57,183 nucleotides of DNA from Bacteroidales bacterium UBA5833 (GCA_002433025.1 DJGZ01000075.1:1-57183), one strand, 5' to 3'. Counted from the stretch's first letter, positions 1-8,457 are shown. The notes: a model not told the origin generated them from the letters alone. Translations and numbers: made by a program.

Positions 1-3000
1 GTAGCACCAACCCTATGCACAGGAGGCACCACCACGGTCACCTATACCTATAGCGATCTTTGTGAGAGCGGTTCGGTCCAGGCCACCTTCACGATCAATG
101 CTCTGACAGCGATTGTAATATCAGAACCAGATGATTACAGTGCGGACGCCACTGGTTTTGCCGACCAGGCAGCGATCAATGCAGCGTTTGCCACCTGGCT
201 TGAAGGTTTTGGTGTCACGGGCGGATGCAATCCCCAGGGTAGCTATGGCACGCCATCGGCGCCCACGCTTTGCGGAGGATTTACCGAGGTTACCTACAAT
301 GTAAGCGACCTGTGCCAGACAGGCACGGCAACGGCCACCTTCACCATTGTATCTCCCAACCCTCTGGTGATCAACGAGCCCAACGACTACAGCGGTTCAT
401 CCTGTACATTTGCCAATCAGGCTGAACTGAATGCTGCATTTGCTGCATGGCTTAACGGCTTCAGTGTAAGCGGCGGGTTTAACCCTGTGGGAGCCATTGT
501 TGGTTCACCGGTAGCCCCGGCACTCTGCCAGGGCGGCACCACCACTGTGACCTATAATGTAACGGATGAATGCGGCGGCGGGTCAGTAACAGCGACCTTT
601 ACGTTGATTGCCCCGGCAGCGGTATCCGTAGCAGGACCGGTAGATGTCACATACAGCAGTTGTGATTTTGCAGACCAGGCATCCCTGAATACGGCCTTTG
701 CCGCATGGCTTGGCGAGTTTGCCATAACCGAAGACGGATGTGGTGTGACACCTCCCGATCTGACTGGTTACGCAGCTCCGGTGCTTTGCGACGGTGGTAC
801 AGTAAGTGTAACCTACAACATTGCTGATCTTTGCACAAGTGCCGGCATTACGCGCACCTTTGGCGTCACAACCCCTGCAGCGGTATCCGTAACAGGACCT
901 GAGAATGTCACATACAGCAGTTGTGATTTTGCAGACCAGTCAGCCCTGAATACGGCCTTTGCCGCATGGCTTGGCCAGTTTGCCATAACCGAAGACGGAT
1001 GTGGTGTGACACCTCCCGATCTGAGTAATCTCACAGCTCCTGTACTTTGCGACGGTGGTGTGGTAACTGTGATCTATGGCATTACAGATCTTTGCAGCAG
1101 TGCAAGCATTACGCGCAGCTTTACTTTATCCGGAGATGCTTTACCTCCCGCCCTCACCAACGCACCGCCCTCAACCATCGTTGCACCATGCGGTACCCCG
1201 TTTGATCTGCTGCCCTGGCAGCTGCCCGAATGGACTGACAATTGCGGAACGGTAACGGTTATTTCGGATGTGATTGATCCTGCGGCAACGGCTCCTTTAC
1301 CTGCTATATATACAAGAACATGGACTGTTACGGATGCCTGCGGTAATCCCGCATCCTTCACACAAACTATTCAGGTTCCGAAGTGCGAAGAGGAATACTG
1401 CACCGTGACCCAGTTTACGTTGGGCAGCTCTGTTGCCTCATTCTGCGATGGGACCAGTTCATACAATCTGATGGAATCTCTGTTGCAGGAGAATGGACCG
1501 CTGGTAGTGGGACTTCCTGCCAATAACCGTTCATTTACCGTACCGGTGGTTGGCGGAGCCCAGTGTGTCATTGATCGTTTCCCCAGCTGGAACAATGCCT
1601 TTGTATTGACCGGCAATTACAGTTGCGGCAATTTCGGAGATCTGTTGCAACCGGATGGCAGATTTAACAATACCCTGCTTGTGGAAGCCATTACGATGCA
1701 GTTTAACCTGTGGATGACTCCCGCACTGGGTGATTTATTGCTGGAAAATTCTGCATTCTATATCAGATCGGCTTCAGGTTGCGGAGGTGAAGATGATTAT
1801 CCGCTGGATGACTCCACTTATTACCAGATTCATCCGACAGTATATAGTTATCTTGGTTCCGATCCCACAGTACAGGATCTCCTTGATCTGGCCAATCTGG
1901 CTTTAGGTTCTCCAACTCTTCCCGGTCCGAATGCTCCTACATTGGCAAATATCAAGTATGCGCTGAAATGGATAAACGAAGGATTTGAAAATTGCGGATT
2001 TATCTACTTCGTACCTCCTTTGTCCAATAAGATTGAACTGGCCAAAACCGGTACGATCATTGACAATGAGCCGTTTGGTGTGCATAATGCAGGAGATCAG
2101 GTATCGTACCAGTTTGCAGTTTCCAATATCGGTAACCTGACCTTCTCCAGCGTTTACATCAACGATCCGCTGATCACTGTAAACGGCGGTCCTATCGTGA
2201 ATATGACTCCCGGTACTTCCGATAACACAACATTCTCAGGAGTTTATGTAATATCTCAGGAGGATATTGATGCGGGATCGTTCACCAATACCGCGACGGT
2301 GATTGGTCTGGCAGGTGTCAATGCATATTATGACACTGATGACGACGTTCAGACATTTACCCAGGCTCCTTCAATTGGTCTGGTTAAAACAGGAACCTTT
2401 GCGGATAATTTCCCCATAGGTATTTACAATGCCGGAGATCAGATCACTTATACATTTGATATCACCAATACCGGCAATGTAACACTCACTGATATTGTGC
2501 TGAGTGATCCTTTGGCAGTTCTCAGTGGCAATGCCATCGCTCACCTTTCTCCGGGAATGACCAACAGCAGCGCCTATACGGCCGTGTACACCCTGACGGA
2601 AACGGATATTGCAGCCGGGTCGTTCACCAATACCGCGTTCGTAACCGGATTTTTCGGTACAACGCCTGTGACAGCCTCAGCCGAAGATACCCAATCCTGG
2701 AGCCAGCCTCCGATGATTGAGGTATGTACACTGACGGAGGAAGCATACAGCGATCAGTATGGTGACTTCTGCAACGGACAGACCATTTACGATCTGATCG
2801 AATCGCTGATGTATCCGGATGATCCGCTGTTGCTCGGTTTGCTTGCCAATAACCGCACCTTCAGTGTGCCGGTGGATGGCGGCGCCCAGTGTATTATGGA
2901 TATATTGCCGGGTGAAGGATTTGCCAATAAACTGACCGGCAACTGGAGCTGTGGAAACTTTGGCTATCTGCTCAACAATGATGGCAAGCTTTACAACACG

Positions 3001-3663
3001 CTGCTTTCGCAGATGATAGCCCTTGAGTTGAATATGCGGTTGTCGCCGGGTCTGGCCAATGTAGTGCTTACCAGTCCCGAATTCTACACCCGGGCTTCGT
3101 CGGCCTGCGGAGGCGGAACTTCCAATGGCAGCTACCCGCTGGACGATTCATTACATTTCGTCATTCCTTATTCGGTATATCTCTATCTTGGAATCAACCC
3201 GACCATTCAGGATATTTATGATCTGGCCAATTCGGCACTGGGTGGTGTGGCACCTCCTCCGAACCTGGGACCTACCCTCAGCGATATCAGGGATGCCGTG
3301 AAGGTGATTAACCAGGCATTTGAGGATTGCCGATTTATCTTCTTCATTCCCAAGCCCAAGTCCTCACTGGTACTTCCGTTAGGGAACGAATTGCCTGTGG
3401 GCATTGAATTAATGGTTGCACCCAATCCTTTCCGTTCATTTACCGAGGTATCCTTCAGTGTCGATAAAGCCAGCAGGGTTCAGGCCCAGCTTTACGACAT
3501 GCAGGGAAATCTGGTAAAAACCCTCTTCGAAGGCAATATGGAAGCAGGGCAGGAGCGCACCGAAATTTACAATGTCAGCAGGAATGAAAGCTTTGCTGTG
3601 TTGATTTGTGTAATCCGCACCCCGACAGCCATCAGGGTACAGCGGATTATCCGGGCTCACTAG
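1..3663 (+). CDS. Large repeat-containing secreted protein with T9SS sorting domain (5' partial)
   Basis: The reading frame is open from the first base of the window, so the start lies upstream; the visible part is 1220 residues. It begins with HYR-like Cys-containing modules of about 85-87 residues that share a pattern of 'FADQ..LN.AFA.WL' followed by 'P.LC.GG...VTY...D.C'. After a further Ig-like stretch comes an unnamed Cys-rich module of about 210 residues (nt 1384-2019), two DUF11-type repeats starting 'KTGT..DN.P.G..NAGDQ' (nt 2029-2700), and a second copy of the 210-residue module (nt 2719-3357). The last 85 or so residues ('VAPNPF' then beta-strands) look like a type A T9SS C-terminal sorting domain, so the protein is probably exported through the outer membrane and attached to the cell surface or released. 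It is likely an adhesin-like or structural surface protein. No catalytic motif is seen. Confidence 0.85.
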   Translation, partial: VAPTLCTGGTTTVTYTYSDLCESGSVQATFTINALTAIVISEPDDYSADATGFADQAAINAAFATWLEGFGVTGGCNPQGSYGTPSAPTLCGGFTEVTYNVSDLCQTGTATATFTIVSPNPLVINEPNDYSGSSCTFANQAELNAAFAAWLNGFSVSGGFNPVGAIVGSPVAPALCQGGTTTVTYNVTDECGGGSVTATFTLIAPAAVSVAGPVDVTYSSCDFADQASLNTAFAAWLGEFAITEDGCGVTPPDLTGYAAPVLCDGGTVSVTYNIADLCTSAGITRTFGVTTPAAVSVTGPENVTYSSCDFADQSALNTAFAAWLGQFAITEDGCGVTPPDLSNLTAPVLCDGGVVTVIYGITDLCSSASITRSFTLSGDALPPALTNAPPSTIVAPCGTPFDLLPWQLPEWTDNCGTVTVISDVIDPAATAPLPAIYTRTWTVTDACGNPASFTQTIQVPKCEEEYCTVTQFTLGSSVASFCDGTSSYNLMESLLQENGPLVVGLPANNRSFTVPVVGGAQCVIDRFPSWNNAFVLTGNYSCGNFGDLLQPDGRFNNTLLVEAITMQFNLWMTPALGDLLLENSAFYIRSASGCGGEDDYPLDDSTYYQIHPTVYSYLGSDPTVQDLLDLANLALGSPTLPGPNAPTLANIKYALKWINEGFENCGFIYFVPPLSNKIELAKTGTIIDNEPFGVHNAGDQVSYQFAVSNIGNLTFSSVYINDPLITVNGGPIVNMTPGTSDNTTFSGVYVISQEDIDAGSFTNTATVIGLAGVNAYYDTDDDVQTFTQAPSIGLVKTGTFADNFPIGIYNAGDQITYTFDITNTGNVTLTDIVLSDPLAVLSGNAIAHLSPGMTNSSAYTAVYTLTETDIAAGSFTNTAFVTGFFGTTPVTASAEDTQSWSQPPMIEVCTLTEEAYSDQYGDFCNGQTIYDLIESLMYPDDPLLLGLLANNRTFSVPVDGGAQCIMDILPGEGFANKLTGNWSCGNFGYLLNNDGKLYNTLLSQMIALELNMRLSPGLANVVLTSPEFYTRASSACGGGTSNGSYPLDDSLHFVIPYSVYLYLGINPTIQDIYDLANSALGGVAPPPNLGPTLSDIRDAVKVINQAFEDCRFIFFIPKPKSSLVLPLGNELPVGIELMVAPNPFRSFTEVSFSVDKASRVQAQLYDMQGNLVKTLFEGNMEAGQERTEIYNVSRNESFAVLICVIRTPTAIRVQRIIRAH
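607..1128 (+). repeat. Tandem 261-bp repeat (two copies) inside the surface-protein gene
   Basis: Two adjacent 87-codon modules match almost base for base over at least nt 645-759 and 906-1020, with a constant offset of 261 bp. The two neighbouring modules upstream share only the protein pattern. This points to a recent duplication or gene conversion of one module. Module edges are approximate. Confidence 0.8.
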
Positions 3664-3689
3664 CAATGTGGTTATAATTTGAGTTCAGG

Positions 3690-3720
3690 CAGGCCTCCGG
3701 AATTTCAGGAGGCCTGTTTG
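3690..3720 (+). terminator. Probable terminator of the T9SS surface-protein gene
   Basis: A 9-bp perfect stem (3690-3698 with 3708-3716, arm caggcctcc) lies 27 nt after the stop codon. It is followed by only a short T-run (tttg), so it may be a moderate terminator. Confidence 0.6.
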
Positions 3721-3730
3721 ATTAAATGAA

Positions 3731-3762
3731 AAAAGACCGCCACGATAAATGTGCGGTCTTTT
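3731..3762 (-). terminator. Rho-independent terminator of tRNA-Val
   Basis: A perfect 10-bp stem (aaaagaccgc at 3731-3740 and gcggtctttt at 3753-3762) sits just past the 3' end of the tRNA on the minus strand and ends in a T-tract in that direction. It could also act on readthrough from the plus-strand gene. Confidence 0.8.
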
Positions 3763-3765
3763 CTG

Positions 3766-3840
3766 TGGGATGTACTGGACTCGAACCAGTGACCCCCGCC
3801 CTGTCAAGGCGATGCTCTGAACCAACTGAGCTAACATCCC
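3766..3840 (-). tRNA. tRNA-Val (GAC)
   Basis: Read on the minus strand this 75-nt segment folds as a full cloverleaf: acceptor GGGATGT/ACATCCC with discriminator A, a D-arm with GCTCAGTTGGTTCAGAGC, anticodon loop TTGACAG (anticodon GAC, Val) and a T-arm with TTCGAGT. No CCA is encoded. The gene stands alone between two protein genes and has its own promoter and terminator. Confidence 0.93.
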
Positions 3841-3849
3841 GGAGGGGTG

Positions 3850-3880
3850 CAAAATTAATAATTTTTACTGAAATCAATCC
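3850..3880 (-). promoter_or_regulatory. Bacteroidota-type promoter of tRNA-Val
   Basis: On the minus strand the sequence TAATTTTG (plus 3850-3857) fits the -7 consensus TAnnTTTG and lies 9 nt before the tRNA 5' end. The -33 element is weak (ATTG, 17 nt further upstream). Confidence 0.55.
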
Positions 3881-4203
3881 AATCACAGAAATTTTTCTTT
3901 TCTGCCAGGGACTTTTTATGTATTCCCATGGTCCGGTCAGCATTTTCCAGGGTGCAGACCTGATTCAGATGCTTACACGAATCTGCATCAATGCCGGTTT
4001 TTACCTGCTTTCCCGGTTCTGGCTATGATGAGGTTTTTACTCGCAGGAATAGAAAGATTTACCCGTTCAGCAGCTTTTTTTTGAGGACAGGATTTCGCCA
4101 TGTCGGGCAGGCTGGTTACCTTTGGCGCTTCAATCCTGTCATTCTCCGCACTTTGCGTGATAAAAACTCTGGATGGGATTTGCAAACACTAATTCTGCTG
4201 ATT
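3858..4203. other. Intergenic region without a recognised gene
   Basis: This stretch between the tRNA-Val promoter and the DPP IV gene is open in the frame of the downstream gene, but that extension has no features of a protein N-terminus; the signal peptide begins only at 4204. I found no RNA gene and no convincing -33/-7 pair. Confidence 0.5.
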
Positions 4204-6414
4204 ATGAATAAGTTACTGTTTTCCATCTGGTTTTTTACCCTGTTCATGTTGGCGCCGGGTCAGCTCTCAGCTCAGACCGGCCAAAAGACTTTCTCCCTGG
4301 AGGATCTGATGAAAAAGCGGATTTTCGCTGCTTCTTCCGTGCAGGGTATACGGTCGATGAACGACGGGTTGCACTATACCACCCTGACTGAGAATAACCG
4401 TAAACTGGTGAAATCGAGTTATAAAACAGGGGAGGTGGTTTCCGTAATTCTTGACCTGGAGAAGAGTGAGGATCCGGGGGTAAAAATGATTGTTGATTAC
4501 GAATTCAGTGCCGATGAAAAACGGATACTGATTCAGGCGGATTATGAACCGCTTTACCGGAGGTCTTTTAAGGCACATTACTACATCTTCGACATTGCTG
4601 CTGCAAAATTTACCCCTTTGTCCCGCTACGGCATGCAGCAGCTGGCTACTTTCTCTCCAGATGGCACTAAGGTTGCCTTTGTGCGCGACAACAATATCTT
4701 TATTGCCGATCTTGCAACAGGGGAGGAGAAGCAGATTACCGCTGACGGAAAATTTAATGAGATTATCAACGGAGCCCCTGACTGGGTCTATGAGGAAGAG
4801 TTTGAATTCAACAAGGCTTTTGACTGGTCGCCCGATGGTAAACGGCTGGCTTACATGAAATTTGATGAGCGCGCCGTGAAAATGTTCAATATGACCATGT
4901 TTCAGGGTCAGAAGCCTGCATTGGACGAAAATGCCCTGTATCCTGCGAATAGTCAGTTCAAGTACCCCAAGGCAGGAGAAGATAACTCGAAGGTAAGTGT
5001 GCTGGTGTACAGCCTTGAAAGCGGGAACACCCTCAGGATAAATACAGGACATGAAACCGATCAGTATATCCCGCGCATAAGGTTTACCACGGATCCCTCC
5101 GTTCTGGCGGTGCTGAGGCTGAACCGGCTACAGAACAAACTGGAGGTGCTGAAGGTAAATGCCCTGAACGGCGCTTCATCTGTAATGTATGTCGAGGAGA
5201 ATGAAAAATACATTGATGAAGGAAACTTTGATAACCTCCGCTTTCTGCCCGATGGCAGGCACTTTGTAATTACCAGCGAGCATGATGGATGGTCGCATCT
5301 TTATCTTTTTACGACGGAAGGGGTCATGGTAAGACAACTTACCAAAGGAAACTTTGATGTAACCGGATTTTACGGATACGATCCTTTGAAAAAGCTGTTT
5401 TACTATCAGGCTGCCGCTGTATCACCCATGCAGCGCGAGATATACTCGGTAAGCCTCGACGGGAAGAAAACCACCCGGCTAACAACCGTGGCAGGTACCA
5501 ATAGCGCTGCATTCAGTGCCACCTTCAGGTATTACATCAATACTTATTCATCGGTAACAACACCGCCAGTTTATACCCTGCATGAAGCCGGCGGAAAAAA
5601 GATCAGGGTGTTGGAAGAAAACGCAGCGCTCAGGACAAAGCTGGATGAATACAAGCCGTCGCTCAGGAAGTTTTTTAGCTTCACCACACCTGATAATGTC
5701 ACACTGAATGGCTGGGTAATTTATCCGTCGCAGTTTGACAGCACCATGAAGTACCCTGTGCTGATGAATCAATACAGCGGACCTAATTCGCAGGAGGTTA
5801 CAGATCGCTGGTCGTTTGGTTTCGATGAGTACATTGCGCAGCAGGGCTATGTTGTGATGTGTGTGGATCCGCGCGGCACAGGTGGCAGGGGAGAGGATTT
5901 CAGGAAAGTAACCTATCTGCAGCTGGGGAAATATGAAACCCTCGATCAGATTGCAGCAGCAAACTATGCCGCTACGCTGCCATACGTTGACGGTTCAAGG
6001 GTTGGCATCTGGGGATGGAGTTACGGTGGATTTATCTCTTCTTCATGTATGGTGAAAGGCAACGGGGCATTCAGGGTAGGCATAGCCGTGGCGCCGGTCA
6101 CCAACTGGCGCTACTACGACAATATATACACCGAAAGGTTTATGCGTAAGCCACAGGATAATCCCGAAGGCTATGATCAGAATTCGCCGCTCTTCTTTGC
6201 CGGCGACCTGCAGGGTAAGTTACTGCTGGTGCATGGTACTGCCGATGACAATGTGCATGTGCAGAATACGCTCGAATTTGCCGAGAGGCTGGTGCAGGAG
6301 GGCAAACAGTTTGATATGATGCTCTACACCAACCGCAATCATGGCATCTACGGGGGCAACACCCGCATGCACCTGTTTACCCTGATTGAGAGCTATCTGA
6401 AAGAAAATCTCTGA
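4204..6414 (+). CDS. Dipeptidyl-peptidase IV-type serine peptidase (S9B), exported
   Basis: A 736-residue exported peptidase that by family removes N-terminal Xaa-Pro or Xaa-Ala dipeptides from peptides, probably in the periplasm. The ATG at 4204 is chosen because it starts a clear signal peptide ('MNKLLFSIWFF..' with cleavage near 'LSAQ'); the longer open frame upstream is not protein-like. Residues about 60-480 form the DPP IV beta-propeller, including 'WVYEEEFE' (about 194-201), whose Glu pair binds the substrate N-terminus in this family. The C-terminal alpha/beta-hydrolase has the nucleophile in 'GWSYGG' (Ser606), the Asp in 'HGTADDNVH' (681/682) and His713 in 'NHGIYG'. Length and domain order match the family. 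Such enzymes serve peptide use in proteolytic Bacteroidota. Confidence 0.93.
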   Translation: MNKLLFSIWFFTLFMLAPGQLSAQTGQKTFSLEDLMKKRIFAASSVQGIRSMNDGLHYTTLTENNRKLVKSSYKTGEVVSVILDLEKSEDPGVKMIVDYEFSADEKRILIQADYEPLYRRSFKAHYYIFDIAAAKFTPLSRYGMQQLATFSPDGTKVAFVRDNNIFIADLATGEEKQITADGKFNEIINGAPDWVYEEEFEFNKAFDWSPDGKRLAYMKFDERAVKMFNMTMFQGQKPALDENALYPANSQFKYPKAGEDNSKVSVLVYSLESGNTLRINTGHETDQYIPRIRFTTDPSVLAVLRLNRLQNKLEVLKVNALNGASSVMYVEENEKYIDEGNFDNLRFLPDGRHFVITSEHDGWSHLYLFTTEGVMVRQLTKGNFDVTGFYGYDPLKKLFYYQAAAVSPMQREIYSVSLDGKKTTRLTTVAGTNSAAFSATFRYYINTYSSVTTPPVYTLHEAGGKKIRVLEENAALRTKLDEYKPSLRKFFSFTTPDNVTLNGWVIYPSQFDSTMKYPVLMNQYSGPNSQEVTDRWSFGFDEYIAQQGYVVMCVDPRGTGGRGEDFRKVTYLQLGKYETLDQIAAANYAATLPYVDGSRVGIWGWSYGGFISSSCMVKGNGAFRVGIAVAPVTNWRYYDNIYTERFMRKPQDNPEGYDQNSPLFFAGDLQGKLLLVHGTADDNVHVQNTLEFAERLVQEGKQFDMMLYTNRNHGIYGGNTRMHLFTLIESYLKENL

Positions 6415-6432
6415 AAAAAAATGAGTTATAGT

Positions 6433-6463
6433 TTTGATATTTCTCAGAATTGTTCTATTTTTG
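6433..6463 (+). promoter_or_regulatory. Bacteroidota sigma-ABfr-type promoter for rpsU
   Basis: TTTG (6433-6436) and TATTTTTG (6456-6463) are separated by exactly 19 nt, matching the -33/-7 consensus. Transcription would begin about 45 nt upstream of rpsU. Confidence 0.8.
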
Positions 6464-6517
6464 CACCCCTTTTAAGAAATTATTTTTTCACCATTAACAG
6501 AAAGAGAGCGTATTCGC

Positions 6518-6712
6518 ATGATTATCGTACCCGTTAAAGAAGGCGAAAACATTGACAGGGCCTTAAAGAAACTGAAGAGAAAGTTTGAAAAAACCGGTGT
6601 TGTTAAAGAACTGCGTGAAAGGCAGAAATTTACCAAGCCTTCAGTGAAGAATCGCGAGCAGCGCCTGCACGCTATCTACGTGCAGCAGCTTCAGCAGGCA
6701 CAGGATCAGTAG
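6518..6712 (+). CDS. rpsU: 30S ribosomal protein bS21
   Basis: A 64-residue basic protein of the bS21 family: 'MIIVPVKEGENIDRALKKL' followed by 'KRKFEKTGVVKELRER' and a basic Tyr-containing tail. bS21 is a late-assembling small-subunit protein near the anti-Shine-Dalgarno end of 16S rRNA. In Bacteroidota, whose mRNAs mostly lack Shine-Dalgarno sequences, bS21 belongs to the group of proteins that shields that rRNA end. The length is normal. It has its own strong promoter and is followed by the recombinase/hpf pair. Confidence 0.95.
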   Translation: MIIVPVKEGENIDRALKKLKRKFEKTGVVKELRERQKFTKPSVKNREQRLHAIYVQQLQQAQDQ

Positions 6713-6747
6713 GCCGCCTTATTTAAGTGCGATTTAAGGAAGAAAAT

Positions 6748-6778
6748 TTTGATTTCCGGTAATAATGTCTTATTTTAG
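6748..6778 (+). promoter_or_regulatory. Candidate promoter for the xerC-hpf pair
   Basis: TTTG (6748-6751) and TATTTTAG (6771-6778, one mismatch to TAnnTTTG) are 19 nt apart, the same spacing as the rpsU promoter. They lie 43 nt before the recombinase ATG. Confidence 0.5.
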
Positions 6779-6820
6779 ACGTTGTAATTAAGGAAACAAA
6801 GTTTTCTTCTTTTTTTGTTC

Positions 6821-7702
6821 ATGATAAGAGATTCATTCTACGACTATTTACTACTCGTTAAACGCTATTCGCTGCATACACTGAATGCATACAAAACTGA
6901 CCTGCTTCAGTTTCAGGAATATTGTGACAATTCCTATAATCTGACCGACGACGCTCAGGTTACTTATCCCATTGTCCGTTCATGGCTTGCATCCCTTGTC
7001 GATTCGGGGCTCTCTGCACGCAGCATCAACCGTAAACTGTCATCCCTCAAGGTTTATTTTCGTTACCTGCTGAAGGAAGGATTCATCAGCGAGAATCCCC
7101 TGCTCAGGGCAACTTCGCTTGGAATGCCTTCGATGTTGCCGGTTTTCGTGTCCAGGAATGAAATGGCAGCAGTGCTGAATGAGGGCAATGGAAAGATTTC
7201 TTTCAATGAGAGGCGCGATATGCTGATCGTTGAAATACTTTATTGTACAGGGATAAGGCTTTCGGAGCTGATTAACCTCAGGGTCAATGATCTGGATCAT
7301 GCAGCAGCAACCATCAAGGTCACGGGTAAGCGTAACAAGCAGCGGATTATCCCCGTTACACCATCCCTGATAGCCCTGATTGATGAGTACATCGGATTGC
7401 GTTCCGCAGTTGTCAGTCCGGGAGTTTCAGAAATAATTGTGACCGATCAGGGAAAAAAGGCTTATCCGGTGTTTATCTACAGGAAAGTGAGCCGGGCGCT
7501 GGAAGCCGCAGGTGTAAAAGGGCGCAGAAGTCCCCATGTGCTCAGGCATACCTTTGCCACACACATGCTCAATGAAGGTGCTGACCTCAATGCCATCAAG
7601 GAACTTCTTGGCCATTCAAGTCTGGCGGCAACACAGGTTTACACCCATATTAGTATTGAAAAGCTCAAATCTATATACAAACTCGCCCATCCAAGGGCAT
7701 AA
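6821..7702 (+). CDS. xerC: XerC/XerD-type tyrosine recombinase
   Basis: A 293-residue site-specific recombinase of the Xer group, which resolves chromosome dimers at dif sites. The ATG at 6821 is preferred over a TTG two codons upstream. The N-terminal SAM-like core-binding domain spans about 1-90 and the catalytic domain about 105-290. The full catalytic set is visible: Arg146 ('CTGIRLSEL'), Lys170, His239 and Arg242 ('HVLRHTFATHML'), His265 ('LGHSSLAATQ') and Tyr274. Length and conservation fit a housekeeping Xer protein rather than a phage integrase, and no att sites or mobile genes are adjacent. It is followed after 15 nt by hpf, a common neighbour order in Bacteroidota. I cannot decide from sequence alone whether it is XerC, XerD or a one-recombinase Xer. 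Confidence 0.88.
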   Translation: MIRDSFYDYLLLVKRYSLHTLNAYKTDLLQFQEYCDNSYNLTDDAQVTYPIVRSWLASLVDSGLSARSINRKLSSLKVYFRYLLKEGFISENPLLRATSLGMPSMLPVFVSRNEMAAVLNEGNGKISFNERRDMLIVEILYCTGIRLSELINLRVNDLDHAAATIKVTGKRNKQRIIPVTPSLIALIDEYIGLRSAVVSPGVSEIIVTDQGKKAYPVFIYRKVSRALEAAGVKGRRSPHVLRHTFATHMLNEGADLNAIKELLGHSSLAATQVYTHISIEKLKSIYKLAHPRA

Positions 7703-7704
7703 AA

Positions 7705-7713
7705 AAAGGAGGT
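7705..7713 (+). promoter_or_regulatory. Unusually strong Shine-Dalgarno sequence before hpf
   Basis: aaaaggagg ends 4 nt before the hpf ATG. Other genes in the window mostly have A/T-rich leaders without such a motif, so this site may mark special translational control, or it may be chance. Confidence 0.6.
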
Positions 7714-7717
7714 TATC

Positions 7718-8014
7718 ATGAAGGTAAGCATCAATGCCGTCAAATTCAAAGCTGACAAAAAGCTTGAGGAATTTATTAATGATAAGGTAGAAAAACTTTC
7801 AGGTGTTTATGACGGAATCATCGGAAGTGAGGTAATTCTTAAGCTTGGTAATGTGGAAACCCCCGAGAACAAAATAGCTGAAATCAGGTTGCAGATTAAA
7901 GGTAACGATCTGTTTGCCAAGAAACAAAGCAAAACCTTTGAGGAAGCGACAGATACTGCTGTGGATGCATTGCGCAAGCAGCTGGATAAGCATAAAGGCA
8001 AATTTCAAAAATAA
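7718..8014 (+). CDS. hpf: Ribosome hibernation-promoting factor (short HPF/YfiA family)
   Basis: A 98-residue protein of the sigma-54 modulation/YfiA fold: 'MKVSINAVKFKADKKLEEFI', then 'NDLFAKKQSKTFEEATDTAVDALRKQLDKHKGK'. Members bind the 30S decoding region and hold ribosomes inactive during slow growth. It lacks the C-terminal dimerisation domain of the long form. The gene is 15 nt after the recombinase stop and is probably cotranscribed with it. It is preceded by AAGGAGG, an almost ideal Shine-Dalgarno sequence that is rare in this window and in the phylum. Confidence 0.92.
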   Translation: MKVSINAVKFKADKKLEEFINDKVEKLSGVYDGIIGSEVILKLGNVETPENKIAEIRLQIKGNDLFAKKQSKTFEEATDTAVDALRKQLDKHKGKFQK

Positions 8015-8048
8015 ATTTAAAACTTAGGCGAAAAAAAATCGCAAAGTA

Positions 8049-8079
8049 TTTGTTCGTGTCAAAATAGTTCCTATTTTTG
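8049..8079 (+). promoter_or_regulatory. Promoter of the tRNA-tuf cluster
   Basis: TTTG (8049-8052) and TATTTTTG (8072-8079) are separated by 19 nt and identical in form to the rpsU promoter. It lies about 160 nt upstream of the first tRNA. Its downstream edge overlaps a terminator hairpin. Confidence 0.8.
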
Positions 8080-8113
8080 CAGTCCTTTTTGAAAAGAAGG
8101 ACTGCTTTTTTTT
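8079..8113 (+). terminator. Rho-independent terminator of the xerC-hpf transcript, overlapping the tRNA promoter
   Basis: A perfect 9-bp stem (gcagtcctt 8079-8087, aaggactgc 8097-8105) with a 9-nt loop is followed by eight or more T. Its first bases are the last G of the promoter -7 box. RNA starting from that promoter would begin inside the left arm and could not form the whole hairpin; readthrough RNA from hpf could. Confidence 0.8.
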
Positions 8114-8237
8114 AAAAGCCTGGATAAGTTCATCGAAAGCCGCAGCATTCAAAGGATTTGCAATATTAAGTTGTCTTTTTAATGCCTGAAGGGATATAAG
8201 AGCACAAGCAGGAGTCTTGTCTTTTCATTGACATCAT

Positions 8238-8311
8238 GCCGATGTAGCTCAGTTGGCCAGAGCAGCTGATTTGTAATCAGCTGGTCGGGGGTTCGAATCC
8301 CTCCATCGGCT
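8238..8311 (+). tRNA. tRNA-Thr (TGT)
   Basis: A 74-nt cloverleaf: acceptor GCCGATG/CATCGGC, anticodon loop TTTGTAA (TGT, Thr), T-loop TTCGAAT, discriminator T. It is the first of four clustered tRNA genes before tuf; the Thr-Tyr-Gly-Thr-tuf order is also that of E. coli tufB. Confidence 0.96.
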
Positions 8312-8336
8312 CAGTTCTTTAAATAATGAATTAATC

Positions 8337-8418
8337 GGGGAGATACCAGAGCGGTCAAATGGGGCAGACTGTAAATCTGTTGGCTAAGCCTTCGGAGGTT
8401 CGAATCCTCCTCTCCCCA
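8337..8418 (+). tRNA. tRNA-Tyr (GTA)
   Basis: An 82-nt class II tRNA with a long variable arm: acceptor GGGGAGA/TCTCCCC, discriminator A, anticodon loop CTGTAAA (GTA, Tyr). Confidence 0.96.
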
Positions 8419-8457
8419 CATTAATAACTGCATCCTGGTTTTATCAGGGTGCATCAT

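Noticed and set aside
4267..5052. 261-codon minus-strand open frame inside the DPP IV gene
   Set aside because: It lies wholly opposite a well-supported peptidase and its translation shows no family pattern.
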